Source: Tolypothrix bouteillei VB521301
Lineage (GTDB): Bacteria; Cyanobacteriota; Cyanobacteriia; Cyanobacteriales; Nostocaceae
Length of the DNA stretch: 64,000 nucleotides
Assembly: GCF_000760695.4 (NCBI RefSeq)
Contig: NZ_JHEG04000001.1
Span: forward strand, 8,283,123-8,347,122
Direction of reading: 5' to 3'
Shown here: positions 7,813 to 16,790 of the stretch, one piece after another
Position numbering within the stretch: position 1 is the first letter of the stretch
How the letters are laid out: each line of letters starts with the position of its first letter
Notes under the pieces: model-generated
What the model was told of the DNA's origin: nothing
Seen by the model: only the letters and a program-made list of their open reading frames with translations
Database searches by the model: none
Position numbers and translations under genes: made by a program

Positions 7813-10359
7813 CTAAAACTCTAGGGAAAGAGTTCCTAAAACAGTAAACGGTGCGCCAGGAAAGATTTGCGTTCTACTTTGAGCAGATTCAAAGTATTGA
7901 ATGTCAAATAAATTCTTGATATTGAGTGCTACTCTCACATTCTCCTTCTTATAGTAAATAGCAGCGTCAACGCGAGCATAATCAGACAACGTAAAGCTGT
8001 TGTTTAGATCGCCAGGGCGGGAGCTGGCAAAAAACACGCCAGCACCAAAACCCAATCCTTGCAAATCTCCTTTTAGGAGCTGATAGGTTGTCCAGAAACT
8101 AAAGCTGTTTCGCGGAACACTTGCAAGACTGTTTCCTTCAGGAAAAGTGTTATCCTCTGTGAGGATAGCATCGGTGTATGCATAAGATGCAATCGCATTC
8201 CATCCGGGCAAAATCTCACCTATTAAATTTAACTCTACACCGCGACTGCGTTGTTCTCCTGTCTGGAGCGAGAAGTTTGGACGTTGGGGATCGACTGTTA
8301 ATACATTTGTTTTGGTAATTTGATAAAAGGCAATATTGGAAGTCAGGCGACCATTAAGCCAATCTGCTTTGACTCCGACTTCATATTGTGTTCCTCGTTC
8401 TGGTTTAAATGATTCCCCTTCAAAAGTGCTACCAGATTGGGGGACAAAGGAGCGGCTGTAATTAGCATATAGTGAAATGAGTTGAGTTGGCTGATAAACT
8501 ATGCCGAGCCTGGGGCTAAATGCTTCGCTGTAGGTGCTTGTTTTTCTCCTAAGGAGATTGTCCTGAAGATCGAAATCTACAAAATCAAAGCGCCCACCCA
8601 ATAAGAATTTAAAGTTATTAGCTAAAGCTATCTCATCTTGTAAATAAACCCCAAAAAGGTTTGTCTCTTCATTGCGATCTATGGTTCTTGTTCTTCGACT
8701 AATAGGAAAGCGGTAGACAGGGTTAAAAATATCGATCGAACCTGCTGTTGCATTGTCTGTGTCAACATCTCTAGCTTCATTACCATAGTCAAACCCTATA
8801 AGTGTTGTATGTCCGATCGATCCTGTCGAAAATTTACCAATTATGTTTGTTTGAAAGGTATTTGTACTAAAGAACTGCTCGCTATCTTGTAATTGCAAGT
8901 TTAATGTTCGATTATCTCTTTGTAAGGCATTATTACCTCGTGCTTGAATGGCAGAGAAATATTGATCGCTTGTTGTCGTCCGAAAAACACTATTCAAAGA
9001 CCAATTTTCACTAAAGCGATGGTCTAGAAATACATAACCCCTTTGCTGATAAACATCATTTTTGCGATTGGGATCGCCAAGGAAGCGACTGATAGGAATA
9101 TCTGCTACACGATTGCCAACAGCGACCAAGCCGAAATCAACAGGACGGCTATCTTCTAAATATTCATAAAAGAGACTGAGTGTTGTGTTTGGAGCAATAT
9201 TAAAAGAAATTTTGGGTGCAACAAAGAAGCGTTCTGATTCCACTCCAGAGCGAAAACTCCCACTATTCTCATAAGCAAGGTTTAAACGATACCGAGAATC
9301 AATGGTGCGATCGAGAGGTCCGGATAAGTCAAGATTGGCTCGATAAAAATCATAATTTCCTGCAATAAAATCTGCTGCATAATAAGGCATGGAAAGGGGT
9401 TTTTTACTTACTAAATTGACAATTCCCCCTGGTTCCGCCTGTCCGTACAGTACAGCAGATGGACCTTTGAGAATTTCGACGCGCTCAATATTGGAAAATT
9501 CTGTATAAACTCGATTGGCGTTGTTCCCTTCATTCAATCCATCTCGAAACTGGTCAGCTGTGAAACCCCGAGTTAAAAGGGAAAATTCATTGCGTGCGCC
9601 TCCCCTACCAGAGAGAGCAAATCCACTCACATTCCGAACGGCTTCATAAACAGTCAAGGCTTGTTGGTCTTGAATCACTTGCTGTGGAACAACCTGCACT
9701 GAAAAAGGAAGGTCCCGTAATGGAGTTCCTGTTTTGTTAACGGTGGCAAAGTCAGGAGCATTGTAACCTGACGGATTTCCCATGACATCTAATTCAATAT
9801 CGGGCTTTCCTGGAGAAAGAGTTAAGTTGAATAGCAATCCATTAGCATTTGCAGTAACTTGTGCTTCTGGTAAAGCAGTTTCTCCGGTCACGCTGATTTG
9901 GATAGTGGAAGTATTGATTTGGGTAACAGTAATAACTTTTATACCCTGTGTAGGGTTCTTTACTCGAAGGTCTTGAGGATCTTCTAGCGCTAAAACAGCA
10001 TTGGGAAGATTAGCTATGAAAGTATTACCTTCAGTTTTTGTAAAAGGCTGTTGTAATGTTCCTGTTGGTGTTTCCAATACAATTTCAACACCAGTGGAGG
10101 TTGGGTTAATCTTAACTCCTGTCACTTGTACAACAGTTGTATCGTTCGAGTTTTGAAGCAATAGAGAAGCGTTTGTAACTGCGGGCTTTAAGCCACTAAA
10201 GCTAGAAATTTTTTCCTCAATCGCGTGCGTGTGTTTTTTCGATTCTAATGATACACCTTGTACCCCATTTGATACGGCTCGAGCTGGTGCTGACTCTACA
10301 AGTACTGTCAGCGTAGTGCTCGTAAGGGTTAATAACCCAAGTAACTCAATTGTCTTCAA
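7813..10359 (-). CDS. TonB-dependent siderophore-type receptor with AMIN domain
   Basis: This 848-residue outer-membrane receptor has a signal peptide (cleavage probably after APARA, residue 28), an AMIN domain (about 75-185, begins TTVVQVTGVKINP), a plug domain (about 205-330, with LPFSVQVVPQQVIQDQ and EILKGPSAVLYGQAEPGG), and a 22-strand-type barrel ending in Phe (SLEF). The N-terminal AMIN domain is typical of cyanobacterial TonB receptors. The family imports metal chelates using TonB-ExbBD energy; the FhuE/FecA-like plug suggests a metallophore. No siderophore genes are adjacent, but Mop and ModA genes flank it, so an oxyanion chelate is possible. Upstream, after a MITE-like insert, lie two copies of the 17-bp palindrome. 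Confidence 0.9.
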   Translation of the reverse strand: MKTIELLGLLTLTSTTLTVLVESAPARAVSNGVQGVSLESKKHTHAIEEKISSFSGLKPAVTNASLLLQNSNDTTVVQVTGVKINPTSTGVEIVLETPTGTLQQPFTKTEGNTFIANLPNAVLALEDPQDLRVKNPTQGIKVITVTQINTSTIQISVTGETALPEAQVTANANGLLFNLTLSPGKPDIELDVMGNPSGYNAPDFATVNKTGTPLRDLPFSVQVVPQQVIQDQQALTVYEAVRNVSGFALSGRGGARNEFSLLTRGFTADQFRDGLNEGNNANRVYTEFSNIERVEILKGPSAVLYGQAEPGGIVNLVSKKPLSMPYYAADFIAGNYDFYRANLDLSGPLDRTIDSRYRLNLAYENSGSFRSGVESERFFVAPKISFNIAPNTTLSLFYEYLEDSRPVDFGLVAVGNRVADIPISRFLGDPNRKNDVYQQRGYVFLDHRFSENWSLNSVFRTTTSDQYFSAIQARGNNALQRDNRTLNLQLQDSEQFFSTNTFQTNIIGKFSTGSIGHTTLIGFDYGNEARDVDTDNATAGSIDIFNPVYRFPISRRTRTIDRNEETNLFGVYLQDEIALANNFKFLLGGRFDFVDFDLQDNLLRRKTSTYSEAFSPRLGIVYQPTQLISLYANYSRSFVPQSGSTFEGESFKPERGTQYEVGVKADWLNGRLTSNIAFYQITKTNVLTVDPQRPNFSLQTGEQRSRGVELNLIGEILPGWNAIASYAYTDAILTEDNTFPEGNSLASVPRNSFSFWTTYQLLKGDLQGLGFGAGVFFASSRPGDLNNSFTLSDYARVDAAIYYKKENVRVALNIKNLFDIQYFESAQSRTQIFPGAPFTVLGTLSLEF

Positions 10360-10446
10360 GATTCTGCCTCACACCAAAAATTAGATTGAACGCACTTTAC
10401 CCAGAGATGCTGATAGAAATGCGCTCAAGATACTGTTAAATGTCTC

Positions 10447-10603
10447 TAAGAGGATGTTTTAAAAGTCCTCTTGTTGGTAGCAAAACGTTTAGCTCCCCCA
10501 ATTTATTGGAGGACTTTAAGAGGTCTTTTCCACCTTAAAAAGGGGACTAGGGGGAGCGATAGGTGCTTAAAAACACAGCAAACCACTTTTCAAACAACCT
10601 CTA
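10447..10603. mobile_element. MITE-like element in receptor promoter region
   Basis: A 157-bp segment is bounded by imperfect terminal inverted repeats: AGAGGATGTTTTAAAAGT at the left, and at the right the complement of AGAGGTTGTTTGAAAAGT. Both ends abut TA dinucleotides, as expected for a Tc1/IS630-type MITE. It contains no gene. The paralogous promoter region at 18.0 kb lacks such an insert, since there the gene starts about 50 bases from the duplicated part. Confidence 0.5.
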
Positions 10604-10706
10604 AAGAACTTTCAAATCAAGTAAGTCCCACTGGATTGAGTCATTTGGTTTAATTCCTTGTGTTGTCGCCTAATATACGTCGGTATTTTTCTACGCTTTT
10701 ATAACT

Positions 10707-10723
10707 TACCAGCAAAGTTGGTG
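10707..10723. promoter_or_regulatory. 17-bp palindromic operator, copy 2
   Basis: TACCAGCAAAGTTGGTG matches the island consensus TACCAA-N5-TTGGTA with one change in each arm. It precedes copy 3 by exactly 37 bases. Its counterpart in the duplicated region is 18074-18090. Confidence 0.55.
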
Positions 10724-10743
10724 AAAATCAAGCCGAATAGAAT

Positions 10744-10760
10744 TACCAATATTATTGGTA
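10744..10760. promoter_or_regulatory. 17-bp palindromic operator, copy 3
   Basis: TACCAATATTATTGGTA is identical to the site at 5821-5837, flanked by T/A that extend the arms to 9 bp. It lies between the receptor gene and the divergent gene at 10996. Confidence 0.65.
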
Positions 10761-10995
10761 AAATGATGTAATTGATACAGTTTTGTGAAACTCATTCAGT
10801 TTTGATAATGTTTAAGGGGCTGTTATGTCTTCCGTTGAGATATACCAACCAAAATTTTCTTCTGTTGACTTTAGGCTTGGTAGACACTCTGCATTAACGA
10901 AAACAGGTTGGTAGTTAGTGGTTGGTATTTATGAGTCGCATCTAACTAACCGCTAACAATTAGCGTTCTTACAATTCTTGACTTACATAATTAGT

Positions 10996-11373
10996 ATGGC
11001 ATTTACACTCACGAACTCAAGTTGGTATGAGCAAGAACTCATTGGAGAATTCATGACAATTGTCAACCAATCTTTTCCAGAAGTACGCGCATTACTCAAA
11101 TACTGTTCCGTACAACTCGTCCGATCTTTTTGGGGACAATCTCACGCACACCTTCTACCATACATTGCCATCTATTGTCCAAATAACGTGTTTTTATCTG
11201 TTAAGGCACAAATCTCTGTGTTTCGACAAGTTGCAAAATATATGGGGTTGGCTGAGGTTGTCTGTTTAAACGCAACGAGCTTGCTGCAAGATCCCAAATC
11301 AACGCTCAAGCACGATCGTCCTCAGTTGTGGTTGGAGTTGCAATGGATTGCTGCTGAATCAGCGAATATTTAG
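10996..11373 (+). CDS. Hypothetical protein, 125 residues
   Basis: I do not recognise this protein. It starts MAFTLTNSSWYEQELIGEF at ATG 10996; the frame is open to a TTG at 10978. It looks soluble, with no signal peptide, and contains two cysteines (CSVQL, IYCPNN) and a Trp-rich C-terminus (LWLELQWIA). It is divergent from the TonB receptor and shares the duplicated two-operator region with it, so it may belong to the same regulon. The paralogous region at 18 kb has a truncated HsdR in the equivalent position. Confidence 0.5.
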   Translation: MAFTLTNSSWYEQELIGEFMTIVNQSFPEVRALLKYCSVQLVRSFWGQSHAHLLPYIAIYCPNNVFLSVKAQISVFRQVAKYMGLAEVVCLNATSLLQDPKSTLKHDRPQLWLELQWIAAESANI

Positions 11374-11657
11374 TAGCTGACACGAAATCTCTGCCCTGAC
11401 ATAAATATCGGGACGGACACTTTCTTTAAAGGAAATTTCTCTTCATGAGCACAGCGTGTCTGTAAGGTATAGTTTGCGAAGGAGGAAAGCAACGATTAGC
11501 TGTCTGTAGTGGGAGACCCATTTACAGTACTGTCACGGTCTCCTCCTCGCAATTTCTTTCCGCACAGAATACCCACTCAGCCTTTACGCGATCGAGGTTT
11601 CAAAGTTCCGTGGGGTAGCTTTTAAGGTGACTGAGAATTACCTCAAAGATGAAGCTA
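11374..11657. other. Intergenic gap between convergent genes, with hairpin
   Basis: No gene is visible in these 284 bases. GGAGACC (11512-11518) pairs with GGTCTCC (11537-11543) around a central CAGTACTG palindrome, giving a stable hairpin. There is no U-run, so a terminator role for the converging genes is uncertain. Confidence 0.35.
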
Positions 11658-11867
11658 TCAATCAATAGCTACCATGACATCTGAAGATTTGATAATGGCG
11701 TATGCTTGCTTACCTTCAGTCAATTGCAGTTTCTCTGCTGATGACTTTGTAATAATCGCTGTCACTTCTACTCCAGGAGCGACTTCCAGAATGACCTCAG
11801 TGTTAACAGATCCTTCAACAACTTTCTTAACAGTTGCTTTAAGAGCGTTACGAGCACTAACTTGCAT
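11658..11867 (-). CDS. mop: Molybdenum-pterin-binding protein Mop (single TOBE domain)
   Basis: The 69-residue cytoplasmic protein is one complete molbindin domain: MQVSARNALKATVKKV, VNTEVILEVAPGVEVTAIIT, EGKQAYAIIKSSDVMVAID. Mop proteins assemble as oligomers and bind molybdate or tungstate at subunit interfaces, buffering the oxyanion. The length is exactly that of the family, and a GGGGGC purine run lies before the ATG. It is the best single piece of evidence that the island deals with Mo/W-type oxyanions. It is the probable parent of the exported chimera at 5896-6204. I see no clear copy of the 17-bp palindrome in its promoter. Confidence 0.9.
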   Translation of the reverse strand: MQVSARNALKATVKKVVEGSVNTEVILEVAPGVEVTAIITKSSAEKLQLTEGKQAYAIIKSSDVMVAID

Positions 11868-12130
11868 GGCTATTTTGCCCCCGATAATTTTAACTGTTAC
11901 ACAATACTAGCTGACGCTAGCTTCAGAATTTACCACATTAAGCTTGATACTTGGTTTGCTCGTGACATTTAATTTTTTCTTAAAGATTAAACAACCAACA
12001 TCGATTGTGACTTGTGTTTTGTCAAAGAATGAAAAATAGATTGATAAATGGATACTCGCTTCTCAATGTTATTGATTGGGTTTACTTTATCCTTCAATCG
12101 GGTTTATCCGTAACTTTAAACACATATTTT

Positions 12131-12174
12131 TACTAACTTAGTTGGTAGAAGTATATATACTGGTTAAATTGGTA
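12131..12174. promoter_or_regulatory. Palindromic operator pair before porin
   Basis: TACTAACTTAGTTGGTA (12131-12147) fits the island consensus with one mismatch. A weaker version, TACTGGTTAAATTGGTA, follows at 12158-12174. Both lie within 60 bases of the porin start, so a bound protein would cover the promoter or the transcription start. The rest of the 11868-12190 gap shows no gene. Confidence 0.5.
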
Positions 12175-12190
12175 TTATTGTATTAAAGGT

Positions 12191-14071
12191 GTGAGGCAAA
12201 TGTCTGGTCTCGTTAGGAACTCGTTGTGGCTAGCTGCAATCCTGTTAGGAATGAATGCAAATGATACTCATGCAGCAAGCACAAGTTCATCAAGAAATGA
12301 AAGTCAAGAAATCAACAATTCATTGGCTCAAACACAAACCCAAGAAGTCTTAGTTTCGCAAGCACAAACGCAGGACAGTTCTTTCTCTGAACCCGTCAAG
12401 CTGACGAGCGATCGCCAACAAAAGCGTATTCAGGATTACGACAACAGAAATCCGAATTCTTTAAAAAGTCAAGTCACTTCTGTATCGCAACTTTCTGACG
12501 TGCAACCAACAGATTGGGCTTTTGTTGCATTGCAATCATTAGTTGAGCGTTATGGTTGTATTGCAGGGTATCCAAATGGAAGTTACCGAGGCAATAGAGC
12601 ACTGAATCGTTATGAATTTGCAGCTGGTCTAAATGCCTGTTTGGATAGAGTGAACGAGCTGATTGCCACAAGTACAGCTGAGGCTATGAGAAAGGAAGAC
12701 TTAGAAACTCTTCAAAGACTGCAACAAGAGTTTGCTGACGGGCTAAAAGAAATACGCGGACGGATAGATGGGTTAGAAGCTCGTTCTGCTGTGGTAGAAA
12801 GCCAACAATTTTCCACGACGACAAAGTTAAATGGAGAGGTCATCTTTACTCTAGGGAGTGTATTTGGTGAAGAGAGAGCATTGGACTCTGACCGATGGCG
12901 CAGAATTGAGGCTGCTCCTGCGGGACCACAGAGAGAAGCAGCTAGAGCAAATGAATATGCACAGGGGGGAGGACGCGAACTTCAAGATAATCCTATTCTT
13001 GCCAATCGCGTCCGCCTGAACTTATTAAGCAGTTTTACAGGCAAAGACCAACTGTTTGCTCGTTTGGAGTCGAATAATACGACTGCGTTTAGTGGAGCAG
13101 TTACAGGTACTAATATGACCCGTTTGGGATGGGATGGCGATACTCAGAATGACATTTTGTTAGGTAAGCTCTATTATCGGTTTCCTATAGGCGATAGATT
13201 GAATGTGATTGTTGATGCTATAGGCGGAGAATTTTATGACAATTTCAACACCGTCAACCCCTTCTTCTCCTCAGCACCGCAAGGAGCCATATCTCGCTTT
13301 GGTCGCTTTTCCCCTATTTACCGGGCTAGTAACACGGGTTCTGCTAGTAACACGGGTTCTGGTGTGAGTGCTATTTTTAAATTGAGCGACTCTGTCACTT
13401 TTTCTGCCGGGTATCTTGCCAGAAGAAGCAACGATCCGGGTCAGGGAAGGGGTTTGTTTGATGGAAGTTATGGAGCGCTAGCACAACTCGCTTTCGAGCC
13501 CAGTAAAATTTTTACTATTGGTTTGACCTACGCTCACTCTTACTTTAGCGGTACAAATAACGATGTGACAGTTTCAGGTGCATATGGCAGTGCTTTTGCC
13601 AACCAGCCCTTTGGTGCTAACGTTGCTACTTCGGCTAACCACTACAGTGTAGAAACAAGTCTTCGTCTTCACCCCAAATTTGCTCTTTCTGGTTGGGTTG
13701 GGTATACCCAAGCGATCGCAGAAAATGGTCGTGGTTTAGCCACAGTCAACACAGGTGATAAAGCAGATATTTGGAATTGGGCAGTTACATTAGCCTTTCC
13801 CGATCTTGGTAGAAAAGGCAACGTTGGAGGTCTTATCTTTGGTCAACCACCTAAAGTCACTGAAAATGACTTTGGTCCTTCTAACCCCGGTCCTACAACT
13901 GCTCGTCGTGAGGACAGCGATACTTCTTTTCACTTAGAAGCGCTGTATCGCTATCAACTCAATCGGAACATTTCTATTACACCTGGTGTTATCGTTATCT
14001 TTAATCCAGAACATAACAGTAATAACGATACTATCTACACGGGAGTTCTCCGGACAACATTTCGATTCTGA
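12191..14071 (+). CDS. Outer-membrane porin with SLH domain, OprB type (iron-uptake porin family)
   Basis: The 626-residue protein has a signal peptide (to about residue 27, THAAS), a Gln/Ser-rich linker, one SLH domain (about 95-155: QLSDVQPTDWAFVALQSLVERYG and GYPNGSYRGNRALNRYEFAAGL), a short coiled coil (about 165-205), and an OprB-like beta barrel ending in TTFRF. This order is the standard cyanobacterial porin that anchors to peptidoglycan by its SLH domain; several members are linked to uptake of metals or inorganic ions. GTG 12191 and ATG 12200 are both possible starts. An operator pair just upstream suggests co-regulation with the TonB receptor and modA genes, i.e. a porin for small oxyanions or chelates. 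Confidence 0.88.
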   Translation: MRQMSGLVRNSLWLAAILLGMNANDTHAASTSSSRNESQEINNSLAQTQTQEVLVSQAQTQDSSFSEPVKLTSDRQQKRIQDYDNRNPNSLKSQVTSVSQLSDVQPTDWAFVALQSLVERYGCIAGYPNGSYRGNRALNRYEFAAGLNACLDRVNELIATSTAEAMRKEDLETLQRLQQEFADGLKEIRGRIDGLEARSAVVESQQFSTTTKLNGEVIFTLGSVFGEERALDSDRWRRIEAAPAGPQREAARANEYAQGGGRELQDNPILANRVRLNLLSSFTGKDQLFARLESNNTTAFSGAVTGTNMTRLGWDGDTQNDILLGKLYYRFPIGDRLNVIVDAIGGEFYDNFNTVNPFFSSAPQGAISRFGRFSPIYRASNTGSASNTGSGVSAIFKLSDSVTFSAGYLARRSNDPGQGRGLFDGSYGALAQLAFEPSKIFTIGLTYAHSYFSGTNNDVTVSGAYGSAFANQPFGANVATSANHYSVETSLRLHPKFALSGWVGYTQAIAENGRGLATVNTGDKADIWNWAVTLAFPDLGRKGNVGGLIFGQPPKVTENDFGPSNPGPTTARREDSDTSFHLEALYRYQLNRNISITPGVIVIFNPEHNSNNDTIYTGVLRTTFRF

Positions 14072-14150
14072 AGAAAGGAAGAGTCTCAGGGCTCGTTCTT
14101 CGCAAAGACACAGGCAAAGATAATTGCACCACAAACTCGCAGCTACAAAT

Positions 14151-14167
14151 TACCAAGAGTATTGGTA
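14151..14167. promoter_or_regulatory. 17-bp palindromic operator, copy before truncated modA
   Basis: TACCAAGAGTATTGGTA carries both perfect half-sites TACCAA and TTGGTA with 5 bases between. It is 44 bases upstream of the ATG of the truncated modA gene. Confidence 0.6.
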
Positions 14168-14211
14168 GTTTGTCACTCAAATATCAATCTTATCAAGACA
14201 TTTTTAACACA

Positions 14212-14571
14212 ATGTTGAGACAAAGTTTACATCAGAAGCATATTTTAAATATTGCCTTTATGATAGTCACAATAACCCTCACGGTGTTTGTTGGAAATTT
14301 ATCAAATCTCTCACAAAGCAGTGCCCAACAGCCAAATACAGTCGCTCTAACCGTATCAGCTGGTGCGGGTTTGAAGCCTGTGCTGGAAGAGATTCAAAAA
14401 GCTTATACACATAAGCCACCGAACTTCAAGATTAATTATAATTTTGCTGCTTCTGGTGTTCTGACACGACAAATTGAACAAGGCGCAAAAATAGATATTT
14501 TTATTTCAGCTTCTAGTGAAAATATGAATGAACTAAAGGGTCAGGGACTTTTACCAAAAAACTGGGTTTAA
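14212..14571 (+). pseudogene. modA fragment, cut by TnpB element
   Basis: The first 119 residues of a periplasmic molybdate-binding protein remain: signal peptide (MLRQSLHQKHILNIAFMI, cleavage near AQQ), then LTVSAGAGLKPVLEEI, FNFAASG-like FAASGVLTRQIEQG, and DIFISASSENM, which match the ligand-binding start of ModA. Full ModA has about 250 residues. The frame stops at TAA 14569-14571, inside the left end of a TnpB insertion element, and no remaining ModA sequence is found beyond that element. So insertion was accompanied by loss of the 3' half. ATG 14212 is preferred to TTG 14170 because it begins the signal peptide. An operator lies upstream. Confidence 0.75.
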
Positions 14572-14646
14572 AGCCCCGTCCTTCAAGGACGGCTTTACAT
14601 TATTTTATCTAGCAATATAGCAGATAAAATATGTTATAATCAGGAC

Positions 14647-15885
14647 ATGATAGTAAGAGAAGCCAAGCTAAAAAACGGAACCAAAGAGCAATACTTAGCC
14701 CTTGATGAGGCTATCAGAACAACGCAGTTTATTAGAAATAAAGCTGTACGGTTTTGGATGGACAATAAAGGAGTTAGTAAAGCTATTTTGTACAACTTAT
14801 GCAAAGATTTGGCAGCAGAGTTTCCTTTCGCAAAGAAGTTAAACTCTGCTGCTAGACAAGCTAGTGCTGAACGGGCTTGGGCTGCTATCTCTACGTTTTA
14901 TTCACGATGCAAAAAAGGTTCGGGGAAGAAAGGCTATCCAAAATTCAAAAAACATTGCCGCTCGGTAGAGTACAAAGTTTCGGGATGGAAGTTATCAAGT
15001 GATTGTAAATCAATCACCTTCACTGACGGCTTTGAGGCTGGAACTTTTTCTATATTTTGCAACAATGAAACTCAAGAAGACTTGCACAGATTAAAGATTA
15101 ATCGGGTGCGAGTAATTAGAAAAGCAGACGGTTATTATGCTCAGTTTTGCTTTGATGCTGACCGCAAGGAAACAGGAAAATATACGGGTAACGTTGTTGG
15201 GTTAGATTTGGGGTTAAAGTTTTTCACCAAAGATCAACACGATAATGCCGTGATATATCCACAATTCTTGCGTTCGTCAGAAAAGCGATTAAAGAAAGCC
15301 CAACGCCGTCTGAGTAAGAAATTCGTCAAGGGTGCTAAACCCCAATCAAAAAACTATCACAGACAAAGGAAAAGACTGGGTAAAATCCATCTAAAAATTC
15401 AGAGGCAGCGTCAAGACTGGGCAATTAAGCAAGCTCGGTGCGTAGTCCACTCTAACGATGTGGTTGTCTATGAAGATTTAAAGATTGCCAATATGGTAAA
15501 AAATCATCAATTGGCTAAGTCCATTTCTGATGCTGGTTGGTATCAATTCACTCAATGGCTAGACTATTATGGCAAGATTTGGGACAAAGCAGTTGTGGCG
15601 GTGTCACCTAACTACACATCACAAGATTGTTCTAATTGCGGTCATAGAGTGAAAAAATCTCTCAGTACCAGAACGCATTCCTGTCCTAAGTGCAAAATTG
15701 AACTATGCCGAGATACCAATGCGGCTCTGAACATTTTGCAAAAAGGAATGAAGATACTCGGTACTGAGTGGCAACTAAACGGTACTTCTGGGCAAGAAGA
15801 ATCCGCCTCTTGCGAGGGAAAGCATGGGGAGAAGACCGCCTCTACTATTGAAGGGAAACTCGATATAGCAAGTGGACTTCTGTGA
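14647..15885 (+). CDS. tnpB: RNA-guided endonuclease TnpB (OrfB, IS605 family)
   Basis: The 412-residue protein has an N-terminal helix-turn-helix-like region with OrfB_IS605 residues, a RuvC-type nuclease core and a zinc finger. Catalytic acids are visible: D in VGLDLGLKFF (about 190), E in VVYEDLKIANM (about 277), D in CRDTNAALNIL (about 359). The zinc ribbon is CSNCGH then CPKC. All are intact, so the nuclease may be active. Family members cut DNA using a guide RNA made from the element's right end, which favours retention of the element. The last about 35 residues are Ser/Glu-rich and overlap the presumed guide-RNA region. Confidence 0.93.
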   Translation: MIVREAKLKNGTKEQYLALDEAIRTTQFIRNKAVRFWMDNKGVSKAILYNLCKDLAAEFPFAKKLNSAARQASAERAWAAISTFYSRCKKGSGKKGYPKFKKHCRSVEYKVSGWKLSSDCKSITFTDGFEAGTFSIFCNNETQEDLHRLKINRVRVIRKADGYYAQFCFDADRKETGKYTGNVVGLDLGLKFFTKDQHDNAVIYPQFLRSSEKRLKKAQRRLSKKFVKGAKPQSKNYHRQRKRLGKIHLKIQRQRQDWAIKQARCVVHSNDVVVYEDLKIANMVKNHQLAKSISDAGWYQFTQWLDYYGKIWDKAVVAVSPNYTSQDCSNCGHRVKKSLSTRTHSCPKCKIELCRDTNAALNILQKGMKILGTEWQLNGTSGQEESASCEGKHGEKTASTIEGKLDIASGLL

Positions 15886-15931
15886 ACCATGAACTAGAAT
15901 CACCGTGGCTTCAGCCCGGTGAGTATGTCAA
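15760..15931 (+). ncRNA. Candidate omega RNA (reRNA) of TnpB element
   Basis: In TnpB elements the guide RNA spans the 3' end of tnpB and the right end, with the guide taken from sequence just outside. Here the right end carries a hairpin (TCACCG/CGGTGA) 5-10 bases from the boundary. The guide would begin near 15931 (AATTTTGTAAGG). The boundaries are inferred from family knowledge; no promoter was identified. Confidence 0.35.
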
Positions 15932-15989
15932 ATTTTGTAAGGTAGTTCTGTTTATTTCCGCTTACCTACTTATATCTGGCAGTGAAAGT

Positions 15990-16598
15990 TTATCTTTTGA
16001 AACGAAAATCTGGAGCGGAAAGCACATAAATGCGCCTAATGTTACTAATATAACGTCCTCCTCTTGCATCACCAGGGACTACTAGACGGGCGAACCCCTC
16101 ATTTGTTAGCAATTGTGGACCTAAAGATGGATCGTCGTTTGTTGCATATGCAACTAGCACTTGTTTGTTTTCAAAGTTTGGTTGAATTTCACCCACTGCT
16201 ATAACGACTTGATAGCAGTCAGTTGCTTCAAGGACAATGTACTGTCGCAGGAAGTTATTTTTCACACTTTCGTCAGGATTTGGTTTTAATCCCCCTGCAC
16301 TCTCAATAAGTTGCCATAGAAGCACTCCAACGTAGGTATGGGTTTCTTGACCTTGCCCTGTTAGGAAACTAACAGTGACTTCACTTGACGGTAATGACTG
16401 AAGATCTGATAGGGTAAAAGTTCTCCAATTTACAACTTGACCGCCCAAACGGAAACGGTCTGAGGGACCAGCAGAACACTCTTTTTGTTGTTCAAAAGTT
16501 GCGTCATTATCATTATACGAGTCAGCCAAAGTAGGCTGTCCTAACCCCAACATTGATAGCGTCAGGGACACAAGAGCGATGCGGCGAGTCAAACGCAT
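15990..16598 (-). CDS. Exported molybdopterin-dependent oxidoreductase-fold protein
   Basis: The 202-residue protein has a signal peptide (to about residue 25, PTLADS) and one domain resembling the oxidoreductase molybdopterin-binding (sulfite-oxidase) fold: WRTFTLSDLQSLPSSEVTVSF, YVGVLLWQLIESAGGL, LRQYIVLEATDCYQVVIAVGEI, then LVVPGDARGGRYISNIRRIYV. The single cysteine in TDCYQ is not clearly the molybdenum-ligating cysteine, so cofactor binding is unproven; many short homologues lack it. It acts in the periplasm. Its presence fits a molybdenum island. Degenerate TACCAA half-sites lie in the upstream region. Confidence 0.7.
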   Translation of the reverse strand: MRLTRRIALVSLTLSMLGLGQPTLADSYNDNDATFEQQKECSAGPSDRFRLGGQVVNWRTFTLSDLQSLPSSEVTVSFLTGQGQETHTYVGVLLWQLIESAGGLKPNPDESVKNNFLRQYIVLEATDCYQVVIAVGEIQPNFENKQVLVAYATNDDPSLGPQLLTNEGFARLVVPGDARGGRYISNIRRIYVLSAPDFRFKR

Positions 16599-16691
16599 AA
16601 AGTATGTTTCAGCTTTTCATTCAAGGAGGCAGTTTGTCTGTTGCTCATTTCTAGTTGGAACCAGTACAGAGGAAGTCTCTGTTGGAGTTAC

Positions 16692-16718
16692 TACCAACTC
16701 TGTAGCTGTTACCAACTT
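16692..16718. promoter_or_regulatory. Direct TACCAACT repeats upstream of oxidoreductase-fold gene
   Basis: TACCAACT occurs at 16692-16699 and 16710-16717, 18 bases apart. A GTTGG lies at 16681-16685. These are half-sites of the island palindrome rather than a full site. They lie 90-120 bases upstream of the gene starting at 16598 (minus). Confidence 0.3.
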
Positions 16719-16790
16719 TGTTTATACCACGATACGCGATCGGTCATGCAGCATAAACTTTGCAATTTACTAAAAGTGTGATTCATAGGT

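Larger units (their letters stand above)
10651..10905. repeat. Duplicated regulatory region, copy A
   Basis: This segment is clearly similar along about 250 bases to 18005-18265. Shared blocks include TTGTTGTCGC (in part), ACGCTTTTATAA, two palindromic operators, ATTGATACAGTTTT, ATGTCTTCC/ACGTCTTCC, TACCAACCAAAATTTT and AGACACTCTGCATTA. It lies between the receptor gene (minus) and a small unknown gene (plus). Intergenic duplication with both operator spacings kept suggests common control of the flanking genes. Confidence 0.7.
14569..15931 (+). mobile_element. TnpB-only IS605/IS1341-type element
   Basis: The left end has an imperfect hairpin (AAAGCC, then GTCCTT pairing with AAGGACGGCTTT, 14571-14597). 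The right end has TCACCG pairing with CGGTGA (about 15900-15922) and ends near GTATGTCA (15930). Both are typical subterminal hairpins of IS200/IS605 elements, which lack terminal inverted repeats. The only gene is tnpB; no TnpA is present, so it would need a transposase in trans. It truncates modA. Confidence 0.75.
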
